DNA of 64,000 bases from Undibacterium sp. 5I1 (GTDB lineage: Bacteria > Pseudomonadota > Gammaproteobacteria > Burkholderiales > Burkholderiaceae_D): positions 2,976,001 through 3,040,000 of the forward strand of contig NZ_JAVIWI010000001.1 of assembly GCF_034314085.1 (NCBI RefSeq), given 5' to 3'. This document shows, one piece after another, positions 8,825 to 16,910 of this stretch (position 1 is the first letter of the stretch; each line of letters begins with the position of its first letter). The translations under genes and the position numbers were made by a program. Under the pieces are notes generated by a model. That model had not been told where the DNA came from and ran no database searches. It saw nothing but the letters and a program-made list of their open reading frames with translations.

Positions 8825-11107
8825 ATGAGTACTTTGATGAAATTAATCTTAGGCGGTATCGCGGTTCTGACGGCCTGTTTTCTCGGCGCTCTGATTTATA
8901 TTTTTTTTGGTATCTTGCCCAATTTGCCGTCACTGGATGCAGTCACCGATTACCAGCCAAAAATACCGCTCCGCATCTATACCGCTGACAATGCGCTGAT
9001 CGGCGAGTTTGGTGATGAACACAGAGATTTTGTCGCAATTAAAGATATTCCACCCGTCATGAAAAACGCTTTATTGGCGATTGAAGACAAGCGGTTTTAC
9101 GAGCATAGCGGAATTGATTTTCGTAGCGCTTTTCGTGCACTGCTAGCAGATTTGAGCGGCGGTTTTCATCAGGGTGGCTCGACTATCACGATGCAAGTCA
9201 CCCGTAATATTTTGCTGACACAAGAAAAAACCGTGATGCGCAAGTTTAAAGAAATTGTCTTAGCCTACCGCATCGAAGCGGCATTAAGCAAAGACCAGAT
9301 TCTTGAGCTATACATGAATCAAATCTATCTCGGTCAACGTACCCATGGTTTTTCCAGCGCGGCGAACACCTACTTCGGTAAATCGCTGCAAGAGTTATCG
9401 ATTGCAGAAGCCGCCATGCTGGCAGGTTTACCGCAAAATCCGGCGCGCCATAATCCCGCAGTCAATCCGCAACGCGCCAAGCAACGTCAGCTGTTAGTTT
9501 TAAAGGCGATGCAAGATGATGGTTATATTACGCAAGCCCAATATGATCAGGCCAGCAAAGAAGAACTGCATATCAGTAGCCGCCAGCAGTTTGATGCGCA
9601 TGCTGATTATGTCGCAGAAATTGCGCGTCAAAGTATCGTCGCTGAGTATAAAGACGCCGCCTATACCAGCGGCCTGAAGGTCTACACCACGATTTATAAA
9701 GCCGAGCAAGACGCCGCATACGAATCATTACGTCGTAATGTCATGGCCTACGACCAGCGTCATGGATATCGTGGCCCTGAGGCGTTTATTGAGTTACCCA
9801 CAGACGAAGATGAACGTGATGATGCCATCGATGCCTTGATGCTCAAGCATCCTGCCAATGATAAATTGCTGCCCGCCGTTGTGCTGGAAGTTAGTCCAAA
9901 ATCACTCAAAGCAGAAATGGCGTCCGGCGATACAATTACCCTCAGCGGAGAGACCTTGCGCTTTGCGGACAAAGCCTTGCAAAACAATGCTAACCGCGAT
10001 TTAAAAATACGTCCCGGCGCTTTGATACGTGTGATGCAAGACGCCAAAAAGCGCTGGACGATCAGTCAATTGCCGGAAGTAGATGCCGCCTTCGTCGCCC
10101 TGAATGCGCAAGATGGTTCGTATCGTGCGATGGTCGGTGGATTTGATTTCAACCGCAAACAATTTAATCATGTGACCAGTGCGTGGCGCCAGCCTGGTTC
10201 GTCGATCAAGCCCTTTATTTATTCTGCTGCGTTGGAAAAAGGCTATTCGCCAGCCACCATCGCCAACGACGTGCAATTGTCCGAAACCAGTACTGAAGAT
10301 TTAAAATGGGATCCACGCAATGACGATGGCAAATACGATGGACCTATCAGTTTGCGTACCGCATTAGCACAATCTAAAAACGTGGTCTCAGTGCGTTTGC
10401 TGCGCGCAATCGGTGCCAGCTATGCACGTGATTACTTACCTCGCTTCGGTTTTGATATCACCAAACAACCACAAAATCTGACGCTGGCGCTGGGTACCGG
10501 ATCAGTCACGCCACTCCAGGTTGCGGCTGCTTATGCGGTATTTGCTAATGGCGGTTATCAGATTAAACCGTGGCTGATTCAAAAAATTACCGACTCACGT
10601 GGCAAAGTATTATCCGACATTAAACCACCCGCCGTTGCGCAAGAAGATGCCAGAGTTATTGACGGTCGTAACGCCTTTATCATGGACAGCATGCTGCGTG
10701 AGGTCGTCAGAACAGGCACCGGTGCATCTGCTACACCACGCTTAGGACGACATGACATTGCGGGCAAAACGGGTACCAGCAGCGATGCGGTCGATGGCTG
10801 GTTTGCAGGCTATGCGGGCAACTTAGTAGCAGTAGCATGGATGGGATACGACGATCCAAAGTCACTGGGCGGCAGAGAATTTGGCGCGACTTTATCGCTA
10901 CCAATCTGGATCGACTATATGCATCAGGCAATGGCAGGCAAACCGGAACTACAACGCGCTGTGCCAGAGAATGTATCCAATGCAGAAGGCGATTGGATGT
11001 ATAACGAATTTATGAACGGTGCAGGCGTTAAAACTTTTGATCTCGACCTCCCCGCCATACCGTCAACTGCGCCAGCGCCACTACCTAATCAAGAAATCAT
11101 CAAATAA
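8825..11107 (+). CDS. mrcA: Class A penicillin-binding protein (PBP1A family)
   Basis: Bifunctional peptidoglycan synthase, anchored by an N-terminal helix (about residues 8-30) and acting in the periplasm. The glycosyltransferase domain has the catalytic Glu87 in IEDKRFYEHSG, then GGSTITMQ and ELYMNQIYLGQ. The transpeptidase domain has Ser459 in SSIKP, S517KN and K648TG. At 760 residues it is shorter than E. coli PBP1A (850), mostly in the linker and tail. It sits 7 bp behind the ABC exporter genes, so it may be a second PBP1A rather than the housekeeping copy, which in many Burkholderiales lies next to pil genes. That last point is inference. GGAAG precedes the ATG. Confidence 0.93.
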   Translation: MSTLMKLILGGIAVLTACFLGALIYIFFGILPNLPSLDAVTDYQPKIPLRIYTADNALIGEFGDEHRDFVAIKDIPPVMKNALLAIEDKRFYEHSGIDFRSAFRALLADLSGGFHQGGSTITMQVTRNILLTQEKTVMRKFKEIVLAYRIEAALSKDQILELYMNQIYLGQRTHGFSSAANTYFGKSLQELSIAEAAMLAGLPQNPARHNPAVNPQRAKQRQLLVLKAMQDDGYITQAQYDQASKEELHISSRQQFDAHADYVAEIARQSIVAEYKDAAYTSGLKVYTTIYKAEQDAAYESLRRNVMAYDQRHGYRGPEAFIELPTDEDERDDAIDALMLKHPANDKLLPAVVLEVSPKSLKAEMASGDTITLSGETLRFADKALQNNANRDLKIRPGALIRVMQDAKKRWTISQLPEVDAAFVALNAQDGSYRAMVGGFDFNRKQFNHVTSAWRQPGSSIKPFIYSAALEKGYSPATIANDVQLSETSTEDLKWDPRNDDGKYDGPISLRTALAQSKNVVSVRLLRAIGASYARDYLPRFGFDITKQPQNLTLALGTGSVTPLQVAAAYAVFANGGYQIKPWLIQKITDSRGKVLSDIKPPAVAQEDARVIDGRNAFIMDSMLREVVRTGTGASATPRLGRHDIAGKTGTSSDAVDGWFAGYAGNLVAVAWMGYDDPKSLGGREFGATLSLPIWIDYMHQAMAGKPELQRAVPENVSNAEGDWMYNEFMNGAGVKTFDLDLPAIPSTAPAPLPNQEIIK

Positions 11108-11132
11108 AAAAAGCCCGCTACAAGAGCGGGCT
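11106..11132 (-). terminator. Intrinsic terminator, reading leftward (second of two)
   Basis: AGCCCGCT and AGCGGGCT pair over a 5-nt loop. On the minus strand the hairpin is followed by seven Ts. On the plus strand no T run follows, so it suits leftward transcripts from the MetC-like gene better than the PBP gene. Confidence 0.7.
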
Positions 11133-11421
11133 AAAATCCTTACCTTTGGAGAGTATCAAGGATGAAACAAGTATATGGTGAAAATATTACGGAGTAATGA
11201 CAAGCCGAACTTGAGTCTGCTTTTTTCGGACTGTAGATTACTCTAGATTACTGTCCGTTACTGACCATTAATGACCGGGGGCGCTCGAACCCCAAGTGCA
11301 AAAAAATGCCCGCTGGACTAGCGGGCAAAATCTACCATCTGGAGAGAGTAGAAACCGGTAAGTTACATCGTGCCAATCTGTGTAAGACCTGTCTTAAAAT
11401 TGGCTACAGAACATGGACAAA
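11108..11421. other. Intergenic region with two similar double-hairpin units
   Basis: This 314-bp gap separates convergent genes. It contains two related units at about 11104-11167 and 11300-11354, each with a GC-rich hairpin and a second weaker hairpin around GGAGAG. Bases 11198-11299 between them hold nothing I recognise. Confidence 0.6.
11300..11327 (-). terminator. Intrinsic terminator of the MetC-like gene
   Basis: GCCCGCT and AGCGGGC pair over a GGACT loop. On the minus strand a T tract follows directly. It lies about 95 bp after the lyase stop codon at 11422. Confidence 0.75.
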
Positions 11422-12630
11422 TTAGGCGGCAATAGGTTCCGCACAATCAAGATTTCTCAATGCCTCAAACCCCTGCTGCAAATCATGCTGCAAATCTTGA
11501 ACTGCTTCCAGACCGATATGCAAACGTATCATCGGCGCCTGCCATTGGCTGGCGTTGACGGTGCGGCAGTTTTTTGGCTTGGTCGGCAAAATCAGACTCT
11601 CGTAGCCGCCCCAGCTAAAGCCGATACCGAATAATTCCGTGCGGTCTATCAGCTCGGCAACTTGTTGTTCTGTGATGTGTTGATGAAAAATCGCCCCCAT
11701 TAAACCACAGGCATAATCAGGATGAAAATCGCGCTTCCATAGTTCATGCCCTGCTGCACCTGGCATCGGTGGATACAGCACTTCGGCGATTTCTGGCTGA
11801 GCTTGTAACCACTGCGCGATATGTAATGCGCTGACCCTGTGTACCGCCAGGCGCGCCGACATCGTGCGCAAACCGCGTAAAGCCAATGCTGCATCGTCAG
11901 CACCGACCGATAAGCCCAGTTGCTTGTAGGTGTCGCGCAAACGAGGATGCAAGGCTTCTTTGGTTAAAATCACACCCATCATGGCGTCAGAATGGCCAAC
12001 AATATATTTTGTCGCCGCGTGGAGAGACACATCAATGCCCAGTTCAAACGAAGACCAGCCTATCGGCGTTGCCCAGGTGCTGTCAGACACAATCACTGCG
12101 CCGCTTGCATGCGCAACTGCGGCCATCGCAGGAATGTCCTGCACCTCAAACGTCAATGATCCTGGTGATTCGACAAAAACGACTTTGGTATTAGGCTGCA
12201 TCAATGAGGCGATATTCCTGCCGATCAGGGGATCATAATAAGTGGTGCTGATACCCATTTTTTTGAGCAAGCCATCACAAAATAAACGGGTCGGATCGTA
12301 AGTCGTATCCACCATCAGTAAATGATCGCCCGGTTTTAACAAAGCCAGCAAAGTAGTAGTGATCGCAGATAAACCCGATGGTGTCAGCAAACAAGCGGCT
12401 GCGCCTTCTGCTGCACATAAAGCATGTTCCAGTGCCAAAGTCGTCTCATTACCGTGACGGCCGTAAATTGCTCGGGTGCCGGTCGCCTCTTTCAAACCTG
12501 CCACATTGGGAAATAGCATGGTTGAAGCACGGATGACCGGCGGATTCACTGGCCCGTGGTGCGCTTTACCTTTGCGCCCTGCGTGAGTCAGTTTGGTGGC
12601 GGTTTGCCATTGCGGATCGTGCTTACTCAT
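11422..12630 (-). CDS. metC: PLP-dependent cystathionine beta-lyase (MetC-like)
   Basis: Cys/Met-metabolism PLP enzyme of 402 residues that would cleave cystathionine to homocysteine, pyruvate and ammonia. The PLP lysine is Lys208 in HAATKYIVGHSD. SDSTWATP upstream and the SxSWGGYESL-type segment near the C terminus are typical of cystathionine beta-lyases. The start is set at 12630 because AAGGA lies 8 bp before that ATG; the longer frame to 12690 has no such site. A Lrp/AsnC regulator is divergently placed across a 228-bp gap, so local regulation by an amino acid is likely. A cysteine-desulfhydrase role cannot be excluded. Confidence 0.88.
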   Translation of the reverse strand: MSKHDPQWQTATKLTHAGRKGKAHHGPVNPPVIRASTMLFPNVAGLKEATGTRAIYGRHGNETTLALEHALCAAEGAAACLLTPSGLSAITTTLLALLKPGDHLLMVDTTYDPTRLFCDGLLKKMGISTTYYDPLIGRNIASLMQPNTKVVFVESPGSLTFEVQDIPAMAAVAHASGAVIVSDSTWATPIGWSSFELGIDVSLHAATKYIVGHSDAMMGVILTKEALHPRLRDTYKQLGLSVGADDAALALRGLRTMSARLAVHRVSALHIAQWLQAQPEIAEVLYPPMPGAAGHELWKRDFHPDYACGLMGAIFHQHITEQQVAELIDRTELFGIGFSWGGYESLILPTKPKNCRTVNASQWQAPMIRLHIGLEAVQDLQHDLQQGFEALRNLDCAEPIAA

Positions 12631-12858
12631 GATGCGTCCTTGATTGTGCTGAATTACTCTGAATTTGTTCGATCTGATCGATTTGCCCAATTAACTGCGA
12701 TGCCGTAGCTCACCAAAGCGCGCCAGCTGCAGCCTCGTCGTACCTTGCTACGGTGAAATTGGCTAAGTCTCATCGTAACAAAGCCGAGATGAAATTTTTT
12801 ACCAAAAAATCATAGATAATTCATCTTATTGAGAATAATTTTCTATAAAATTGAATCT

Positions 12859-13338
12859 ATGGATAAAAAAGATATCGAAATATTACAAATTCTTCAAAAA
12901 GATGCCTCCATCGCTTTGGCCGATCTGGCGCAGGCGGTGCATTTGTCGGTCACGCCATGCTGGCGGCGCGTGCAACGTTTGCAAGACGATGGCGTGATCC
13001 GGCAACAAGTCGTGCTATGCGATCCCGGCAAGCTCAATCTGGGACTGACCGTAATGGTTGCCTTAAAAGCGGCACAGCATAACGAAGGCTGGATGCAGCG
13101 CTTTATCAGCGGCACCAAGGACATCCCGGAAATTGTCGAAATTCTGCGTATGAGTGGTGATACCGATTACCTGCTGAAGGTGCTGGTACCGGACATGGCC
13201 GGTTACGATCAGGTATATAAAAAATTGGTCAAGGTCGCTGATTTGCAAGATGTCAGCTCTAGCTTTGTAATGGAAATCATCAAAAGCACCACCGCGCTAC
13301 CGCTGGATTACGCAGTATTGAAAACGCTGAAAGTGTGA
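12859..13338 (+). CDS. Lrp/AsnC family transcriptional regulator
   Basis: DNA-binding regulator of 159 residues. An N-terminal helix-turn-helix (about 5-60, with LADLAQAVHLSVTPCWRRVQRL) is followed by the RAM ligand-binding domain. The MDKKDIEILQ start is the family norm, so 12859 is chosen over the longer frame from 12829. Neither has a strong ribosome site. Being divergent from the MetC-like lyase, it most likely controls that gene in response to an amino acid, as DecR- and BkdR-type proteins do. The effector is unknown. Confidence 0.88.
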   Translation: MDKKDIEILQILQKDASIALADLAQAVHLSVTPCWRRVQRLQDDGVIRQQVVLCDPGKLNLGLTVMVALKAAQHNEGWMQRFISGTKDIPEIVEILRMSGDTDYLLKVLVPDMAGYDQVYKKLVKVADLQDVSSSFVMEIIKSTTALPLDYAVLKTLKV

Positions 13339-13389
13339 TTAAGTGGCATTTCGATGAAGAATTTTAAAACATCCGCTCCCATGATAATT

Positions 13390-13474
13390 AATATACCCCC
13401 AATATGTATATTTACATGTCCATATATAACTTGGGCAATCGGCCATTTTTATTAAAAAAATGGGGGAGTATATT
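13390..13474 (+). repeat. TATACTCC repeat, copy 2 (forward)
   Basis: Ends are AATATACCCCC and GGGGGAGTATATT. TGTATATTT is present, and the first hairpin uses arms TCCA and TGGG. The second hairpin is well formed: CCATTTTT pairs with AAAAATGG just before the right end. It lies between the Lrp gene and the AEC transporter, both rightward. Confidence 0.85.
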
Positions 13475-13510
13475 AAAAATCTCTACTCTAATCGCTAATA
13501 ACACATACCC

Positions 13511-14434
13511 ATGGAATTATTTGAACGCATCATCGCTATCATCTTGCCGGTGTTCATCATCATCGCTCTAGGCTATCTATATGCGCGCTTTAGAAATACT
13601 GCCGATAAAGGGGCTGGCGTCAAAGACGATATGGTGGCGATCAACCGCGTCAGTATGGATGTGCTCTGTCCGTTGCTGGTGTTTTGCGCTTTGGCCGCAA
13701 AAGAATTTGATGTCGCTCACAACGCCTGGCTGATCCTGGCCGGCGTGCTGATTGCGCTCGGCTCTGGCTTGCTGGCGTGGCCAGTGGCACGCTTGCTGGG
13801 CTACGATGTACGCGGCTTTGTGCCGCCTATGATGTACAACAATTGCGGCAACATGGGCTTGCCTCTGGCGGCACTGGCGTTTGGTGCAAATGGACTGTCG
13901 GCAGCGGTTGCTCTGTTTATGGCGTGTAACCTGGTGTACTTCACGGTTGGCATTAAAATTATTCAGCGCGGCCACCCCGGTCATCAAGGTTCACCGCTCA
14001 AATTTTTACGCAGTCCGATGATGTTATCGATGATGCTGGGGATGATTTTCGCGCTGCTGCATGTGCACCTGCCAGCGTATTTATTCATCGCACTTAAAAT
14101 GACGGGCGACGCCGGTATCCCCATCATGTTATTTGCGTTGGGTGTGCGTATGCTGGACATTAATTTCGCCAGTTGGCGCATCGGTCTGGTCGGTGCCATC
14201 ACCTGTCCGGTGGCGGGATTGCTGCTCGCACTGTTGCTAGATCCAGTCTTGCCGCTAAGCACGGCACAACGCGGCCAAATGTACTTATTCGCCGCCCTGC
14301 CACCCGCCGTTTTTTGTTTTATGGTGGCAGAACAATATCAGCAAGAACCAGACAAAGTCGCTTCGATTGTGTTACTGGGAAACCTGGCGGCGCTCTTGTT
14401 TGTGCCGGCAGGTTTGTGGCTGGGGTTGCGGTAA
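13511..14434 (+). CDS. AEC (auxin efflux carrier) family transporter
   Basis: Inner-membrane permease of 307 residues with about ten hydrophobic segments. The NNCGNMGLPLAALAFG segment near residues 114-129 is the conserved polar crossover motif of the AEC/BART superfamily. Bacterial members move organic acids or amino acids; the substrate cannot be told here. The ATG at 13511 starts MELFERIIAIILPVF, directly entering helix 1. It stands alone behind repeat copy 2. Confidence 0.85.
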   Translation: MELFERIIAIILPVFIIIALGYLYARFRNTADKGAGVKDDMVAINRVSMDVLCPLLVFCALAAKEFDVAHNAWLILAGVLIALGSGLLAWPVARLLGYDVRGFVPPMMYNNCGNMGLPLAALAFGANGLSAAVALFMACNLVYFTVGIKIIQRGHPGHQGSPLKFLRSPMMLSMMLGMIFALLHVHLPAYLFIALKMTGDAGIPIMLFALGVRMLDINFASWRIGLVGAITCPVAGLLLALLLDPVLPLSTAQRGQMYLFAALPPAVFCFMVAEQYQQEPDKVASIVLLGNLAALLFVPAGLWLGLR

Positions 14435-14595
14435 ACGACCATAAAAATATAATGATAATTCCAGAGCCACGTCGGCGCGTCATAAGGCAATCAATGAGTA
14501 CAGATAAAGCATTACTGCTCTCCAATACTCAGTTAACTGATGTACTTCAGATAAAAAAGTTAAAATCTTCCTTCAATCCAACTCCCCAATAAGCC

Positions 14596-15687
14596 ATGAG
14601 CGACTATATCCAAACCTCCGTCAACAATCACATCGGCTACATCACACTTGACCGCCCTAAAGCACTCAACTCTTTATCGCTGGAAATGGTACGGGCGATT
14701 ACGCAGACTTTGCTGGCTTGGCATGATGACGCCAATGTGCATGCGGTGTTTATTCATAGCAGCGCAGAGAAAGCGTTTTGTGCCGGTGGTGACATCCGCT
14801 TTTTCTATGATGTCGGCACTGCGACACCCAAAGGCGATAGCGCCTTGCTGGAAGATTTTTTTACCGAAGAATATGCGCTGAATCATCTGATTCATTTTTA
14901 TCCTAAGCCTTATATCGCCTTGATGAACGGCGTGGTGATGGGTGGCGGTATGGGCATAGCACAGGCAGGGGAAGATTGTCGTTTGAGGATCGTGACAGAG
15001 CGCACCAAGATGGCAATGCCGGAAGTGAATATTGGCCTGTTCCCCGACGTTGGTGGTGGTTATTTTCTGTCGCGCGCGCCGGGACAAATCGGGACGTATC
15101 TGGGTCTGACCGGAGACATCATCAATGCGGCTGATGCTTTGTATGCAGGCTTGGCTGATGTGTTTATACCGACTACAGAATTACCCGCATTGATGGCGCT
15201 GTTGGCGACCACAACTTCTGGCGATATCCGCCACGCCATCCGCGAGTTTGCTGCTCCGTTTGCAGAACAGGCAAATACCACAAGCAGCCGTTTGGCTACT
15301 CATCGTGCGCTGATTGATCAGCATTTTACGAGCAATGATGCGAAGGCGATTGCAGCATCGCTAGCGGGTGATGCGAGCGAATTTACGCAACAGGCTGCAG
15401 CAGTAATGCAAAAGCGTTCTCCCTTATTGATGAGCGTGACGCTAGAACAGTTACGTCGCGGCAGCACAATGTCAGTGGCCGATTGCTTGCGTATGGAACG
15501 CACGATGGTGCGTCATTGCTTTAAACATGGTGAAGTCCTGGAAGGCGTACGAGCACTGGTGGTGGATAAAGACAACACACCGCAATGGTCGCCGGCTACA
15601 TTAGCCGAAGTGAGTGCAGAAATGGTAAGTAGTTTTTTTGCGGAAGTGTGGCCAGCACATGCGCATCCATTGCGGCATTTAGCCTAG
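14596..15687 (+). CDS. Enoyl-CoA hydratase/isomerase family protein, 3-hydroxyisobutyryl-CoA hydrolase-like
   Basis: Crotonase-fold enzyme of 363 residues. The length, the early KAFCAGGDIRFFYD motif, MGGGMGIAQ oxyanion segment, MPEVNIGLFPDVGGGYFLSR and the long C-terminal domain with RMERTMVRHCF point to 3-hydroxyisobutyryl-CoA hydrolase. That enzyme releases 3-hydroxyisobutyrate from its CoA ester in valine breakdown. The predicted catalytic Glu is in MPEVNIGLFPD. No other valine-degradation genes are adjacent, so the exact substrate is inferred from the family. A terminator follows at 15721. Confidence 0.85.
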   Translation: MSDYIQTSVNNHIGYITLDRPKALNSLSLEMVRAITQTLLAWHDDANVHAVFIHSSAEKAFCAGGDIRFFYDVGTATPKGDSALLEDFFTEEYALNHLIHFYPKPYIALMNGVVMGGGMGIAQAGEDCRLRIVTERTKMAMPEVNIGLFPDVGGGYFLSRAPGQIGTYLGLTGDIINAADALYAGLADVFIPTTELPALMALLATTTSGDIRHAIREFAAPFAEQANTTSSRLATHRALIDQHFTSNDAKAIAASLAGDASEFTQQAAAVMQKRSPLLMSVTLEQLRRGSTMSVADCLRMERTMVRHCFKHGEVLEGVRALVVDKDNTPQWSPATLAEVSAEMVSSFFAEVWPAHAHPLRHLA

Positions 15688-15720
15688 GTTTACTGATATT
15701 GCCTTACTGGTTTATTGAGA

Positions 15721-15764
15721 AAAAAGGAGCCTACCAATTCGCCTGGTACGCCCCTTTTATTTTG
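15721..15764 (+). terminator. Intrinsic terminator downstream of the hydrolase gene
   Basis: AAAAGGAGCCTACCA pairs with TGGTACGCCCCTTTT, with two mismatches over a 7-nt loop, and ATTTTGTTT follows. The A-rich left side lets it act for the convergent DUF4197 gene as well. Confidence 0.8.
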
Positions 15765-15843
15765 TTTATTCAATCAGAAAAATAAATTAATGCTAATCAC
15801 CGTGCCGCTGCGCACGGCATCATCCCCTTATAGAACATCACCC

Positions 15844-16530
15844 TTATTTCAGCAGGCCAAACACCTTGCCGATGATCTTGCTGCCACTGCCAATCGGGTC
15901 CTGGCGTATGGCTTTTTCTTCTTCGCCTATCATCAGAAATAAACCGTCCATCGCACGTTGAGTTACGTAGCCTTCTACCGTGGCCTGCTCTTTCGGTACT
16001 GCTCCCATTTTTTCTGCTTGTCCCATTACGCTATTGTATTTAGCCGATAAGCCAGCTTTGTCTGTGACACCTTTTACCAGAGGTAAAAACTTAGTAGCGA
16101 GCGGCGTGGAGGTTTTTTGTTTGAAGAAATCTGTTACCGAGGTATCGCCGCCGGTGAGAATATTTTTGGCGTCGGTGACTGACATGGATTTAATCGCATC
16201 CATCAGCAGTGGCTTGGCCATTGGCACCGCAGATTCGGCAGCGCGGTTCATGGAGATCACCAGATCGTCCAGTTGTTGACCACGTCCGGTCATTTTAAGT
16301 AGCGGACGCGCTTGCTCTAAGATGGATGGCAATTGGATTCTTACTTTGTCGTTATTTAAGAAGCCGTTTTCGACACCTAATTTAGCCACCGCCAAAGACG
16401 ACCCTTTATCGAGCGCGGCTTTTAAACCAGCACTAGCGTCCTGATTGCTCAGGTCGCTTAGCGACGCCGCAAATGCAGAGGACGAGACGATCAACAAGGT
16501 GGCGGCAGTAAAGCGATATGGGAATGGCAT
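15844..16530 (-). CDS. DUF4197 family exported protein
   Basis: 228 residues with an N-terminal signal peptide ending near SSAFAAS. The rest matches the DUF4197 family, mostly helical. Visible hallmarks are GLKAALDKGSSLAVAKLG near the start, VTDFFKQKTSTPLATKFLP in the middle and DGLFLMIGEEEKAIRQDP near the end. It would be periplasmic; no function is known. GGAGAT sits 6 bp before the ATG. The upstream gap carries a 12-bp direct repeat, GACGAATTTGAT, at 16577-16600. Confidence 0.85.
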   Translation of the reverse strand: MPFPYRFTAATLLIVSSSAFAASLSDLSNQDASAGLKAALDKGSSLAVAKLGVENGFLNNDKVRIQLPSILEQARPLLKMTGRGQQLDDLVISMNRAAESAVPMAKPLLMDAIKSMSVTDAKNILTGGDTSVTDFFKQKTSTPLATKFLPLVKGVTDKAGLSAKYNSVMGQAEKMGAVPKEQATVEGYVTQRAMDGLFLMIGEEEKAIRQDPIGSGSKIIGKVFGLLK

Positions 16531-16739
16531 GGTGATCTCCGGTGGATTAGGTTTGCGATGAATTGAAAATCAAATTGACGAATTTGATGACGAATTTGAT
16601 GCTGCTACTGATGACGACCTTATTTAGTTTGAGAATATCTTATGGAGCGCATTCAAAACATAGTCGGGCAACAGCTTGACCCTATTTATTCTAGACGCAA
16701 TTTAGATTGACACAAGCAAAACAATTGTTAAAAAACAAA

Positions 16740-16768
16740 AAAGGAAAGCACATGGCTTTCCTTTTTAT
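16740..16768 (-). terminator. Intrinsic terminator downstream of fadD
   Basis: AAAGGAAAGC pairs with GCTTTCCTTT over a 5-nt loop. Both flanks are A/T tracts: the minus strand gives a strong T run for fadD transcripts. Repeat copy 3 lies between it and the fadD stop codon. Confidence 0.8.
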
Positions 16769-16772
16769 TTAT

Positions 16773-16858
16773 ACATACTCCTGATTAGTATATTTTAATC
16801 GTCCAATGATTCTATGGACAATCAGTATATTTTTACTTAATGACTGGGGGAGTATATT
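16773..16858 (+). repeat. TATACTCC repeat, copy 3 (forward)
   Basis: Ends are ACATACTCC and GGGGGAGTATATT. AGTATATTTTAATCGTCCA precedes a hairpin of GTCCA and TGGAC arms around 9 nt. The second hairpin is degenerate here. It lies in the 3' untranslated part of fadD, antisense to that transcript. Confidence 0.85.
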
Positions 16859-16910
16859 TAATTTCACTCTATTGCAAGAACATTTTTACGATACTTGCTT
16901 ACTTATGTAC

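Larger units (their letters stand above)
16531..16910. other. Intergenic region between fadD end and DUF4197 start
   Basis: Holds the DUF4197 leader with two tandem copies of GACGAATTTGAT (16577-16600), a terminator facing fadD (16740-16768) and repeat copy 3 (16773-16858). Nothing else is recognised. Confidence 0.6.
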
